Below, piece after piece: positions 44,693-56,897 of a stretch of DNA of 64,000 nt. This DNA comes from Rhizophagus irregularis (taxonomy: Eukaryota; Glomeromycota; Glomeromycetes; Glomerales; Glomeraceae). Each line of letters opens with the position of its first letter. The first letter of the stretch is position 1. The stretch is from positions 4,278,001 to 4,342,000 of the forward strand of contig NC_089443.1 of assembly GCF_026210795.1 (NCBI RefSeq). The letters are read 5' to 3'. A program made the position numbers and the translations under genes. The notes under the pieces are model-generated. The model was not told where the DNA came from, made no database searches, and saw nothing but the letters and a program-made list of their open reading frames with translations.

Positions 44693-47600
44693 ATGAATGA
44701 TTTCAAATCTTACGGTCAAAATGAGACGCTTGTCTCATCCATTCGTAATATTATAAAAGTAAGGTCTTAATGTTTTAGAAAAAAATTTTAACTTACAAAA
44801 CCAACGAACTTATAATTTTATTAGGATTATCCTATCGAAAGTGTATTTAAGGAATTCCTTCAAAATGGTAAGTCATATAATATAGCAACAATAATAACGA
44901 TAATATTTAATTAGTTTCCTATTAATGTCTATTCTCAAAAAAAAAAAAAAATAGCTGATGACGCAGGTGCAACTAAGTTTCATATAATCGTCGATTGCCG
45001 TTCACACCCTAGTGAATATTTAATTAACAAAAATTTGAAGGATTGGCAAGGACCTGCTATTTTAATGTTCAATAATGCAAAATTTAAGGAACCCGATTTT
45101 GAGTCACTAATGCAGATTCGTGTTGGCGGAAAACAAGAAGATAGTACAAAAATTGGGAAACATGGATTGGGCTTTAACTCATGCTATCATCTTACCGATT
45201 TTCCGAGTTTCGTCAGCGGTGATAAGATTGCATTCTTGGATCCTCAAGAGAAATACTTGTCTAAACGTGGTATTCTTGGTCCTATTCCCCAAAATAGCAC
45301 CTATAGGGACCAACTAACTCCTTTTAAAGGAATCAAAGACATTGATTTCCGTGAAGGGACACTCTTTCGTATACCACTTAGAAAAAAACCAAGTGAATTA
45401 TCTGATACTATTTCTACTACAGAAGAGATACTCAAGTTAATCAAAACAATTAAATCAAATTTCTCCAATCAATTTCTATTTCTTCGAAACATTGAAAAAA
45501 TGGAGATGTCACATATACCTGCTCGTCCTGCTGTATTATTTACTTCACTTCAATCGCCTCAAATGAATTCTCTCTGGAAGGCGGCCATAACAGGATTGGA
45601 TGAAAATGTACGAAGAAAAAGGACATGCGTAACAAACGGTACAACCCAAATTTATCAGATAAAGATCGAAATTGATACAAAAAGTGACCATTGGATCAAT
45701 ACAAACAAAAAACAAAAAGAACATTGGATCATCATTACTGGTTCTCAACAAAATCCTGAAACTTCACGGCTGAAGAAATATGTGAAACAACATCGATTAA
45801 GCGTATCAGGAGGTATCGCTGCGTTACTTAAAAGCTCTGTAGAGCCTCAACTTAATTTTATCGGCAAAATGTTCTCTTTTCTTTCATTATCTGATGTTAC
45901 ACATCTGCCAGTTCATCTTAACGGAGTATGGGCCCAAGGTTCTGATCGTGGAAAGTTACTAATCGAGAGCGATGACGACTCGCCAGATTTAGATCATTTG
46001 AAACTCGATTGGAATAGGCATATACTGCTTGATTTTTTGCCTAAACTTTATTGTAAACTTCTCAAAGAAATCATCGAATTGCGAGATAGCAATAAAATTG
46101 AACTAAACGAACACCCTATCTTAAAGTTTTGGCCGTTTCCACCGATCACTCGAAATTATCCAAAGTACATAATTGAATACGGATGCAAAGTACTTCAACA
46201 GATATTACAAAATGAAGAAAACTTCCATGATGGCTCATTTATTAACCGTATGGATAATCTCTTCAGTCTTATTTCACGTGATAAGGCTCTGGAACTTCGT
46301 AATCTACTACGAAATAATTGGGATGAAATTAGTAATTATTAGTTCAATTAAGTTTTTAATTCAAATACTACATATAAAATAGTAGTTCACTTATCCTTTT
46401 TATTTTATAGAGGGCCAATTATGCTCCGAACCTGATCTTAAGTTATTAATCCGTTCATTACCTATTTGGCCAATAATTTCGGATCCATTACGACCAAATT
46501 TAGAACCCCCTTTAAAACCAGCCTCATGTGGGTACATTTTGCCAAAGAATGCTAAACATTATCGTACAAAGAAGAATTCCAAAATCTACTTGGATTCTAA
46601 AGAAGACCTTACTCGGCTAATTCTTAATGGACTTGATGTTCAAACGCAAGACGTTTACTCGTATACCTTTGAAGACGTTGAATTTCCTAGCAAAAGTGAT
46701 TATTATTACCTTGATTTCCTAAAAGACATACTTGATAATTATAGAATTGTTCAAGGTTTAAAAGATATAAGATGCTTCCCTTCATTTACTGGAAAAACAA
46801 AGAAAATTGCCGACTTATATGATCATGATAACGTAGTTTTTCGGACTGTTTTTAGTGGAAATCCGGATATGTTCCTTGATCATACCATTTCGGAATCTAC
46901 AAGGGGATCAAGAACACTGTCAAATATTGGATTTAAAGACAATATTGATCAGAAGACATTCATCAAGTGCGTTGGGAAGATCGAAGAATTGCAGAAAAAG
47001 CTGAATCCTCCACCTGACATTCGATATCGAGGTTTTATACTGGTCGATTATCTTTATAACAATATTAACGATGTTGCATTTATGAATTTAGAAGATAATA
47101 TTATTTCGAGAATACCATTTGTCCCAATTTCTAAAAATTTGGACAAACCTTATAGTATGAATTATTCACGTTCTCAAACTTTAGATTGTTTCAATAACGT
47201 AATTCTTCCTACTTACAAAGAAGTCGCGTGGAGTCAAATGTCTCTGATTGCAGAAGATGTTATACCACCTTTACATGTACTTGCAAAGTATCCATCACTT
47301 GGTAAACCAAAAACTGTAAATGTAGTTGAACATCTCCGTTTCTTGTACGAGAACCTCCGGGAAAATGAAGAATGGAAGAAAAATTGGAGTGAAATATTCA
47401 AACACAATGTTTATGAGGTCTATAACTGGCTTGAAGAAGAATGTTTAAATGATGAAGATCTCAACCTAACGGAACACATTCATCCACATGACCCATTATT
47501 CATTAATTTCAACAAAGATCATGATCCTTTTAAATCTGAAAATTGGGTATCTGTAAGAGAATTGGTTTTAAACAGTGAGCCAAGTGAGGAGAAATATGTC

Positions 47601-48315
47601 AATGCAAGTCTTGCTAAATATCCTACAATGCTCAAAAGAGCTGGTGCGAGAGAAGTAAAACGACCAAATATCGAAATACAAGTCAGACTCCATGACCAAC
47701 CGTCTATTAACAAAATTAAAGCACTTGATTCTCTATTTGATCCGAACTTTTCCTTTAATGACGCCACTTTTATTATAAAAGGTGAAAGAATAAAAGCCAG
47801 TCGATATATGCTCGCAATAAGCTCCTCTATTATTGTTAATGATGTTGAATATGTTGGAGACGTTGAACCTGATTCGATGCGCGTCTTGTTACGCTACCTA
47901 TACGGTCAGAATATCGATGATGCAATTAAAAGATATAGGGATACATCACCAAAGATTAATTACGTAATAAATAGAAATAGTTATTTTTACGATGAGGTAA
48001 TTGAGGTATGTAATTATTAATTATGTAATTATATAATGGTATGTTTTTTACTAATTGCGATTATTACAGGATGATGATGATGATGATGAAAACCCTCGTG
48101 AAGTAGCACGTGATATTTTTGAGCGATACAAAGATCTGCTCAAGTTATCAAATAATTACAATTTAGGTCATCTGAAAGAGTTGATGGAAATGAGGCTTTC
48201 ACGATCGGTTACCAGATTGAATGTGGGACAAATAAAAAATTTAGCAGAAACCAACGATGCCAATCAGCTTAAAAATTATTGTGATCAATTTATTCTCGAA
48301 AATGATGAGTTGTAA
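44693..48315 (+). CDS. sacsin-like HSP90-type ATPase protein with C-terminal BTB domain, 1108 aa
   Basis: Five exons: 44693-44758, 44825-44867, 44955-46331, 46411-48005 and 48070-48315; all joins keep frame. Residues ~20-200 form a sacsin/HSP90-type nucleotide-binding fold: EFLQNADDAGAT (Asn36 and Asp39 region) and the lid loop KIGKHGLGFNS (~102-112), followed by YHLTD and a SGDKIAFLDP stretch as in sacsin. A long helical middle of unknown role follows. Residues ~940-1080 look like a BTB/POZ fold (NDATFIIKGERIKASRYML, then LRYLYG), suggesting oligomerisation or a Cullin-3 link. The last intron falls within this region and is followed by an Asp run. This is a plausible chaperone-like protein tied to ubiquitination. 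No premature stops. A broken copy lies just upstream. Confidence 0.85.
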
Positions 48316-48531
48316 AAAAGAATTAAATAGCAATGTAAATGTGAGGTTGTAATTGTACATATTTATCTATTTGGTCTTTGATTAAGAAAGTTCAAAATGT
48401 TATTTCCATTTTCCCAAAAAGAAAGTTTTAAAGTATCATGAAGTTCTTTATTAAATTGTATTAAAACTAATCGTCTTAACCACAAAATAAAAAAATTTAA
48501 AAACCATAAATAGTATCATAATAATATATAT

Positions 48532-51500
48532 CTACTTTTTAGTATTTTTAAATAAACAGTAATAAGCTACAAAACGTACCGCAATACAAACGGCTAATAA
48601 TACTATAAAATTAATATACCAAGGTAATTCAGTAGGTCTTTCATTTTCCAATATAATCGTACCAGGAATACTATTATTATATCCTAATAAATCACATATA
48701 GATGTTTGACCCATTCCTAATGATTCCGGTGAACCACAACGAAATTTCGCTTTTGATGTATCAAATTGAATTTGTAAATTCAATCCATATGAATATGTCA
48801 CGAATGACTAATGACATTTAGAGGGGAAAAAAAAATGTATTAATATTTGAAAAAAATGTTAAATTTTGAAAAGGAAATTCCAAAAAAAAGATTTGTACTT
48901 ACGAGATATTTTAACCAAGCTAATCCAGGTGGTAAATTTTTCACATAAAATCCACCTAACAACATACTTCCAAGCATAAATACTGTGCCAACAGCTATAT
49001 TTGAAAGGAAAAAAAAAGTAAATAAATTATATATTTATAAATAAATAAATATATATACATATATATTTTTTTTAAAAAAAAAGGATTCATACTTACATAC
49101 ACTTTTTTGTACGTTTAATAAACTAGCACCAAAAAAATAACCAAAACCTTGAGAAGTCAATGTATTTAACAAAATTACTACTAAATAAGCCATAAATCTA
49201 CCAAAATCTGGTAATAAACCTGTAACCCAATATACCACGATAGTAAACAATGCAGGTTTAATTAAAATTAGAGGCAATTCGGCAATTTGTTTTGACAAAA
49301 AATACGCTGATAAACGATAAGAGCGTGATTGACGTTCTTTTGTTAACATAACTAAATCCATCGGTAAAGTTGCTACAGCTCCAAGAAATGGTTCAAATGA
49401 CCAAAATACAACTCTATTAAAAAGAAATGTGTTATATTTAATTAGATATTCGCAAATAATCCATTAAGAAAAAGAAATATATTATACTTACACGAAGAAA
49501 ATCTATAATGAATTATTTGGATTATTATTAAAATAATTTAAGAATCAATAAAAATTAGGAAAAAAAGAAATGATTAATAAATATAAGTGTTATTTATACT
49601 TACACTACCAGTACGATCGTGTATATTCTCTTCTGTAAAAGGAACTCGATACCAAATTAAACAGCATATTACGACCATAGCAAAAGTATGAATTAATTCA
49701 GTTGTAGATAAAATATCTTTTAAGCTTTGCTTAAAAGTTCTTTCAGTAAGAATTGAAACTTGTTGGAAAAATGTGGCCTCCCAACCATAATCACATAGAA
49801 CTGGAGCTTGTTTTATGTCGTTATTATTATCGTGTTTCCTACGAGAATACTTTTCGATTTCTTTTTCTCCTGTTGGATCATCACGAACTTGGTTCGCGTA
49901 TGAATGAATTAATTTTTGTTTACTCGCATCATCATTCAAGAGCTCCACTATTAACATATTTGTAGGAATTTAGTATTTATAATAAAGTATAAACCTATAT
50001 ATTAAATTTAATGAAATGGTACGTACGTATATAATCTGCAAGATTATAGTTAGGGTGACACTTAAATCCTAGATTAGCAAGATAGTCTGCCACATTAGCT
50101 CTTTTACCAAAATAGACCATATGTCCGTCGCACATCAACATTAATTTATCAAAAATTTCAAATACTTGAGATGAAGGTTGATGAATAACAATAATGATCG
50201 TCTTTCTTTGTTTAATAGCAAGTTCTTTAAGAATTTTTGCAAGCTCTAATGCCAATGCAGAATCTAGCATAAAAAAATTAAAAATAAATAATGTGGATAC
50301 TTTCTAAATTCAAGAATGATTCTGATTGCTTACCTAAACCGGATGTTGGTTCGTCTAACAAAATGACACTAGGATCTGTTAATAATTCACTTGCAATGCT
50401 AACACGTAGTGCTTCGACCCGGATGAAAACCGTCATCCGGATTACACAAAAAAATAATCCGGATTATATCCGGATTGACCCGGATTTTGAATCCGGATCA
50501 GATAATCCGGATAGAAACCGGAAACCGGATTGGATTTACAAATGGTCGGCAATAATTCTGGCCAGAATTCATAACGCCGGCCAGAATTACAAATTGTGTG
50601 ACATTAAATTTTCATGCCAGCCGATAAAAAATTTTTTGCCCGGTGGCTAAACTATTTTTCCGGTGTCACGTGATGTTAATTTCGGCCAGAATTACAAATT
50701 TGGCCAAAATTATCCAAGACTACGAAATTTACATAATTCCAATTTCATTAAATATTTTTATTTAAAACAATTTCATATTATTTCAGCATTGTCTCAGACT
50801 ATTGCTTAACATTTCTTTGTAAATTAACTAATTATGAAATTTTAAACAAGATATTTTTATATACAGCTAAAGATTACTATAAATAGATGTGTTGGGTTAG
50901 TAAGGCAATTTTTAAAGGATTTGTTTCTTCTTTCAAAAATTAAAGAATCATTTGAATCAAATTATATAACACTAGTTTTAATTTTTAAAAAAAGTTGTTA
51001 TAATTATAATAAATTTATAATATTGAACAATTTTTCATTTAAAACAATACAACAAAATAATATAAAGTTTTTTTTCTTTTGAACGTTTGAATGTGAAATC
51101 TAAAATTATTTGTTATTTGTTAATGTATAAATTTAAATAAAATCTGATACAAACTTCAATAAATAAATTATAATTGAAAAATCTTCTTAAACTTACTGTA
51201 TTAAAAAGTTTAATATAACAAATATAAATTTAATAAATTTTAATAAAAAAATTGGTATTAGGCGCAAAAATAATTAAGCCATAATATCATTTAGATATAG
51301 ATCTTTATGGATCAGCAAAATTATTATTAATAAAAAAAAAAAATAATAAAAATTTCATCCGGATTCCGGGTCAAACCGGATATTTTTCATCCGGTTTATA
51401 ATCCGGATGAAAACCGTGAAAATCCGGATATCCGAAAAAAAAAAAAATCCGGATCAATCCGGATTGATCCGGATACGGGTCGAGGCACTACTAACACGTT

Positions 51501-52409
51501 TTCTTTCTCCTCCTGATACACCGCGAACTCTGTTGTCTCCTATTTTCGTGCGAGCACTTTTAGTCAAATTCAATAATTGCATAGTGGCATCAACTTGTTT
51601 TAGTTTATCATCCAATGGCACGTCACGCGGAAGACGTAACCTAGCCTGTTTATTATCAGTTATATTTAAAAATTAATTACGATGACAACAATAATTTCAC
51701 AGATGAATGGTGTAGTAATTATTGTACTTACGGTGAATCCAAGAGTATCTTTTACAGTTATTTCAGGAAAGAAGATATCATCTTGAGTACAATAAGCTAC
51801 ATATCTCTTTGAACATTTTGTTGGTTTAAAACCATTCATAGTTATCGTTCCCTTAACTCCTTTATTTCCTACACGATCACCAAGAATATTTAGCAAAGTA
51901 GTTTTTCCGCAACCTGAAGGTCCCATAATCGCGAGAATTTCTCCTTATAAATTTGTAAATTGTAATTTTGTAAATTTGGAAGTTAACAAATAAGTGATGT
52001 GATGTTAAGTAAACTTAATATTTACCTGGATTAGCACAACCATGAATATTTTCTATGATTGATAACCTTGTTTTGCCAGATTCTAAACTAGATTTCTTAC
52101 ATTTCCAAGTATTCGTATTTTCTTTGGGTATAGAATAATTTAATCCATACCATTCTACGTAAACAGGATTCTTTGCAGATGTTGATCCACTTTCAGTACG
52201 TTGTATTAACAATCTTCGTTTTGTTGTTCTCTCTGCCGAGAAGTCATAATCACTTCCGACCTTAAAAGATTATTATATATATGATAAATATTTTCTTTTG
52301 AAAAAAAAAAAATTTTATGAATTAGAATGAACACCTGTTTTTCGTTTACAGAACTTGAAATCGAATCAACTTCGATCCTGTTTTCATCAGTCGTGATTTC
52401 ATGTTCCAT
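48532..52409 (-). CDS. ABCG half-transporter interrupted by a transposon (672 aa without it)
   Basis: Minus-strand exons: 52409-52335, 52260-52026, 51943-51732, 51645-51491 plus 50398-50334 (one exon split by the insertion), 50263-50027, 49947-49604, 49502-49492 (11 nt), 49413-49097, 48994-48903 and 48807-48532. Walker A is GPSGCGKTT (~111-119), the signature is SGGERKR (~218-224) and Walker B is VILLDEPTSGL (~236-246), followed by IHQPSS. Six-helix membrane sequence with the ABCG ordering follows. Domain order (ATPase first) and length fit a white/brown-type ABCG exporter of lipids or sterols. The hAT-like element sits right after the signature, between Val225 and Ser226. Reading into it meets a stop within ~15 codons, so the allele should be null unless the element leaves. 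Confidence 0.88.
50407..51490. mobile_element. hAT-like element with ATCCGG motifs inside the ABCG gene
   Basis: The 1084-bp element begins TAGTGCTTCGACCCG and ends with the complement of TAGTGCCTCGACCCG. It is flanked by a perfect 8-bp duplication CTAACACG (50399-50406 and 51491-51498). Both ends are saturated with ATCCGG/CCGGAT motifs; the middle is AT-rich with no ORF. It interrupts coding sequence. No GT-AG pair within the duplications would remove it exactly. High similarity of the ends suggests a recent insertion. Confidence 0.9.
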
Positions 52410-53629
52410 GATTTTTTTTTTTAAAAACAATAAAAGGGGGAGAATGAATAATATCGAAAGTAATTCAAGCCTTTATTTAATTCAAATGAATTTTTAGTAA
52501 TCAAAAAAAAAATAAATAGAAATGATTAATATCGAAAGAAATTCAAGCCTTTTTATAACTCAAATAAAGTTATCAAATTTTTATCGAACTATTTAATGCC
52601 TTCTAGACCAAATGAGGAATTCAAAGAATTTTTAATTTATTCGTTAATATTACAATTGTACAACAGAATAAGTTCATAAGATCGAGTTTTGATAAGGGCT
52701 GGATTTTTTCGATAAATAAATTTTTCTTATTAAAGTTAAAAAATATTTATTAATTTATTATTATTTTTTATTTGATTGTACAATGGAACTTAAAATGCAT
52801 TTTTTTTTTATACTTAATTATACTTAATTGTACAACGGAACTAAGTTCATGATCGCTTTTGATAAGAACCTTATCGACATCTATTTTTTTTTTTATAAAA
52901 ATATAAAAATGAATTGAATCATTTTTTCTACATTAACTCTTTTATACTCAATTGTACAACAGAAAATTCCAGTCTCCAAATTCTGAAACATCAAAAAATC
53001 TAATTTTTTAAAAATAAAATTGATTCATTCAGGGCGCTTACAGAATTATTAATTGTGTTTCGATTATTATAATGGTATAATGGAGTAATGGGATAAGTTC
53101 ATTTTTTTTTATTCAAAAAATTCTGAATCGGATTGATTGATATCATTTTGCTTATTAATTCAATTCAATTTCTCCCAAGAAAATAAAATAAGAAAAAATT
53201 CTATTATGAATGATCAATTTCCTTTTTTTAATTAAGACACATAGTCATAATACAATCTTGGTTAAAGAGCGTCAGAGCACGTGAATTAATTAATTAAAAT
53301 TAATAATGATGTTGTTACACTTGTAATACAGTTTATTACACACGATCATCTTTTTAGGAAATTTTATAAGTTGTATAAATTAACGAACAAAAAATTAAAA
53401 GTATCGTATTTTTTATACAACGTATAAATTATTATAAATTTATATTAATTAGTTATGGTACTTTTTTTTTATTTCTTTTTTATTATAAAATGAAAAAATG
53501 AAGCGAAAAATTAGAATAAATATAGTTTAATTCAATTTTTAACAACTAAAGTATTACATGCATAATATCTCGGTCATCCCGCCTAATTCGCAAATTATTT
53601 CATAAAGAAAAAACAAAAAAAATTAAATA
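52410..53629. other. AT-rich intergenic DNA with short tandem phrases
   Basis: AATATCGAAAG with AATTCAAGCCTTT occurs twice (near 52450 and 52530). TTGTACAAC followed by AAGTTCAT-type sequence occurs at ~52655 and ~52830, with partial copies later. No gene is seen. Confidence 0.5.
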
Positions 53630-54690
53630 AATCTAAAATTAAAAAGCGATCAGTATACAGAATAATTTTTTTCTTTTTTTGGTAAATTTATTATCTTAAT
53701 TTTTCCATGAAAAGAATAAAAATCTTATTTATAGTAACAATTAATTTTTTTGTATTATTAATGTTTCGATCTGGATCAAAACAATTCTGCAAATTCAAAA
53801 ACAATTTTGTAGAACAAGTATTGTACTTTTAAAAATCATTGAAAATTTACTTTTTATTTTTATTTTAGTACTTAAAAAAAAAAATACTTTTGTATATATT
53901 CATTCATTGAAAAATGTGAAAAGATAAATGAATGAATCATTTGTTACATCTAAATCAGATGAGTTTGCTCATGATTTGTTCAGTTTTTAGTTAGTTCATT
54001 ACAAAGTATGTTGTATAATATTTATTTCGGTTGCTGTAAATATTTGTCATGAGATCATTGAATCTGTTGAATCTGAGCGTTCTTATTCTGGAGTCCAGAT
54101 TCTTATCCTGATCTAGTAAATTTAATTGGATAAAATTGTTTCGTGAAACAACTTATTTGCTAATTAGTAAGATGTATGCATGCGTTTTAAATATTCTAGA
54201 AAAAAAATAAATCGATCAGTATACAGATTAATTCTTTTTGGTAAATTTATTTATCTCAATTTTTCCATGAAAAGTTCCATGAAAATAATAAGTAATAATT
54301 AATTTTTTGTACGATTAATGAGTTATTGTGCAAATTTAGAACAATTTGTAAAACAATGTATTGTACTTTAAAATCATCGAAAAATCTTTTTTTTTTTATT
54401 TTAGTCAATACTTAAATACCTATGCATATTCATTCACTGATAATGTTACATTCACTGTGCTGATAATCTGATAGAAGAGTGCTCATGATTTGTTCAGTTT
54501 TAAGTTAGGTCATTGTATAATATTTACTTTGATTACGCATATTTGTCATCAGACTACCTGATAACCTAATTCTGTTGAATCTTGAATCTGCTGAGAATCC
54601 TTATCTTGGACCATGATCTAGATTTTTATCCTGGTTTAGTGTATTTAATTGTATAAAATTATATTGCACAACATTCTATTAATAAACATT
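53630..54690. repeat. ~540-bp imperfect tandem duplication
   Basis: GATCAGTATACAGA followed by TTTTTCCATGAAAAG, GCTCATGATTTGTTCAG and TATTTAATTG phrases occurs once from ~53645 to ~54150 and again from ~54210 to ~54670 in the same order, with indels. The unit is non-coding. Confidence 0.6.
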
Positions 54691-55083
54691 TTCGCGAAAC
54701 TTTTTAAAAAATAAAACAATATTTAAAAATATTTATTCAAACAAAAAAAATAAATAAATAATTTTATTGGCATTAATATAAAGTCGAAGGAACACGAATT
54801 ATTATCATTTTACCATCTTCATAAATATCGCAAAAAATATTTATATAGCAGTTCTAATATTATAATCTGCTAAACTCAACTAAATACGATAACTAATAAT
54901 ATACTCCAAAATTCTAAGATTCTATTTGAAAAAATAAAATAAATAAATAAATTAGATAATAATAATGATACTTTGATTTTTTAAAAAAAGTACGTGCTTA
55001 TGAGAAAAATAAGAGAAACAAGGACAGAAAATATATAATACGAAAAATTAAACAACGACTATATTTGACTAGTCCTCTGTAGT

Positions 55084-55708
55084 CAGGCATAGCGGACATC
55101 CCTATTTTATCACAATACTGTTGTCGATCATTTGCCGATCATTTATTCAATTATCACATAATATAAATACCGTTGCTAAAAAAATTTACATAATAATATA
55201 TGCTTAAATTTCACAAATAACTTAAATTTAGTTTTAATTTATTGTGTATTAAATTTCATTAGAAACTTTTTAGCTTTTATTATTATTTGGCATATATTTA
55301 TTCATTTTACGAAATTATTCACTAATTATGTTACTAATAAAAAACCTGCATTATGAATCAGATCACTGCATTATTTTTTTTATAGATTCTACATAATATA
55401 AAGAATATTTGTGCAAATTCTTAAGTTTCGCACTCGCATATTCATCTTCGCACTTTAATTTTTGTCTGATGATCGGCAATAATTAGTGAATTATCATAAA
55501 CAAATAATATATTTATAATATTATTAAAAATTGTGCTAATAATTATATAATTAAAATCATATAATAATTTAGTGTTTTTACTTAGATTCCATTATTTTTT
55601 TGCCACATTATTTGAAAAATATTTGTGATTTTGCAATAAGTTTTTAAAATCCGGAATTAGTGATCAGCAAATGATCGGCAAGGTGATATGAGCATGTCCG
55701 CTATGCCT
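55084..55708. mobile_element. hAT-like MITE with GATCGGCA motifs
   Basis: The 625-bp element has inverted ends AGGCATAGCGGACAT flanked by TCTGTAGT (55076-55083 and 55709-55716), an 8-bp duplication; the left end has one extra C. Subterminal GATCATTTGCCGATCA-type motifs occur in both halves and once in the middle. No ORF. Confidence 0.8.
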
Positions 55709-55716
55709 TCTGTAGT

Positions 55717-56729
55717 CCAGGTTAAGGAGGCCCGCCCGTTGAATTCGCATCAGAAAACGCGTTGTATATCATTGACTAAGTCAGAACTCGATATGACAAC
55801 CCTCCATTCAAGGTAAAACAAATGTTCTAATTGTACCGCTTAATAATACAAATTAAAAAAATATATATATTTATGCTAGGATGCTTGTAAAATATCTTAA
55901 AAATAGTTGTAATTAAATATAGGAAAGAAAAAAATACTGGTACGAATCGATATTAAACACACGATGAATAAAAATGAATTAATTAAAAATATCGATGAAT
56001 TTAATAATACAGTAGAATAGATATACGGTAATTGATTATTTTGTAGAAGGTGACGAAAATAAAATTATAGAATTAAAAAATTATATGATGGGAGATAAAA
56101 TATAAGATGAAATAAATATAGTGTGTGGAGGAAAACAGATACGAGTTGAACAAGTTAATCATATAGTGTATACTTATTGGGCAAGAAAATAATTGTTTTG
56201 AGGTGAAGGAAGAAGACAATAAATATATCATGATGATGAGTAGTGAGTACGGATGATACAGATTTAAAAAGAGCACTTTTACAGACGATAATATTATATT
56301 ATCGTTGTTGGTATGTAGTAAGCAAGAAAAGTAAAGCCTATTTAATGTCAAGCAAACTTAATCAAAAATTTTGGTAAGTAAAAATATAATAGATATTCTT
56401 AGAAATAAACTTTATAATGAGTTGGTGGTGATTGATACAACAGATGGAAAACTAACGCAAGAAATTTGAAGAAAAAGCAGAGGAACTCAATAACGAGATC
56501 AACATAATAAATTATAATATTGCTCTCGATAAATATGTTTTACGTTGGAAAATAATATTATATAAAGATAATAGGAATTGGACTAAAAAGAAATTCCCGA
56601 GTTGAATGTTAATGTGATACAAGAAATAGTATTAAATTTATCGTAAATCGCAACAAAGTCAAGCAAACGTTAACGAACGATGGTGACACTTATAAAATTA
56701 AAATTTTTTTTAAGAGAACTTCCAACATA
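55717..56729. other. unidentified intergenic or decayed DNA
   Basis: No domain or continuous frame is recognised. Composition between 56000 and 56700 is a little richer in G on the plus strand than the surroundings, as in an eroded gene, but nothing can be named. Confidence 0.35.
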
Positions 56730-56897
56730 CAATCGGCTCTCGATACAATAAACCCTCTGGTTTTCACCTCAAATTCGCTATAAGATTATAGAAAAGAATT
56801 TAAGAAATTTAATTGGCTGATTCGTTATAACGATCGGTCAAATGTCACGTGTTGAGAAAAATGCGAGTTCGTTATATCGTATATCGAGGGCTGACTG
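56730..56897. mobile_element. small pogo-like MITE
   Basis: The right end reads, in complement, CAGTCAGCCCTCGATATA and the left end CAATCGGCTCTCGATACA. These are diverged inverted repeats of the type seen in pogo/Tigger elements. TA precedes the left end; the right flank is AT, so the TA duplication is eroded or the limit is off. 168 bp, no ORF. Confidence 0.5.

Noticed and set aside
50291-50650. 119-codon plus-strand frame
   Set aside because: It is antisense to the ABCG exon and then reads through ATCCGG repeats of the inserted element.
50399-51498. Element acting as an in-frame intron of the ABCG gene
   Set aside because: No GT-AG pair in or beside the CTAACACG duplications would remove the element plus one duplication exactly; other pairs shift the frame.
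56073-56351. 92-codon minus-strand frame
   Set aside because: Composition is Ser/Leu/Ile/Tyr-rich as in AT-rich noise; there are no motifs and no exon partners.
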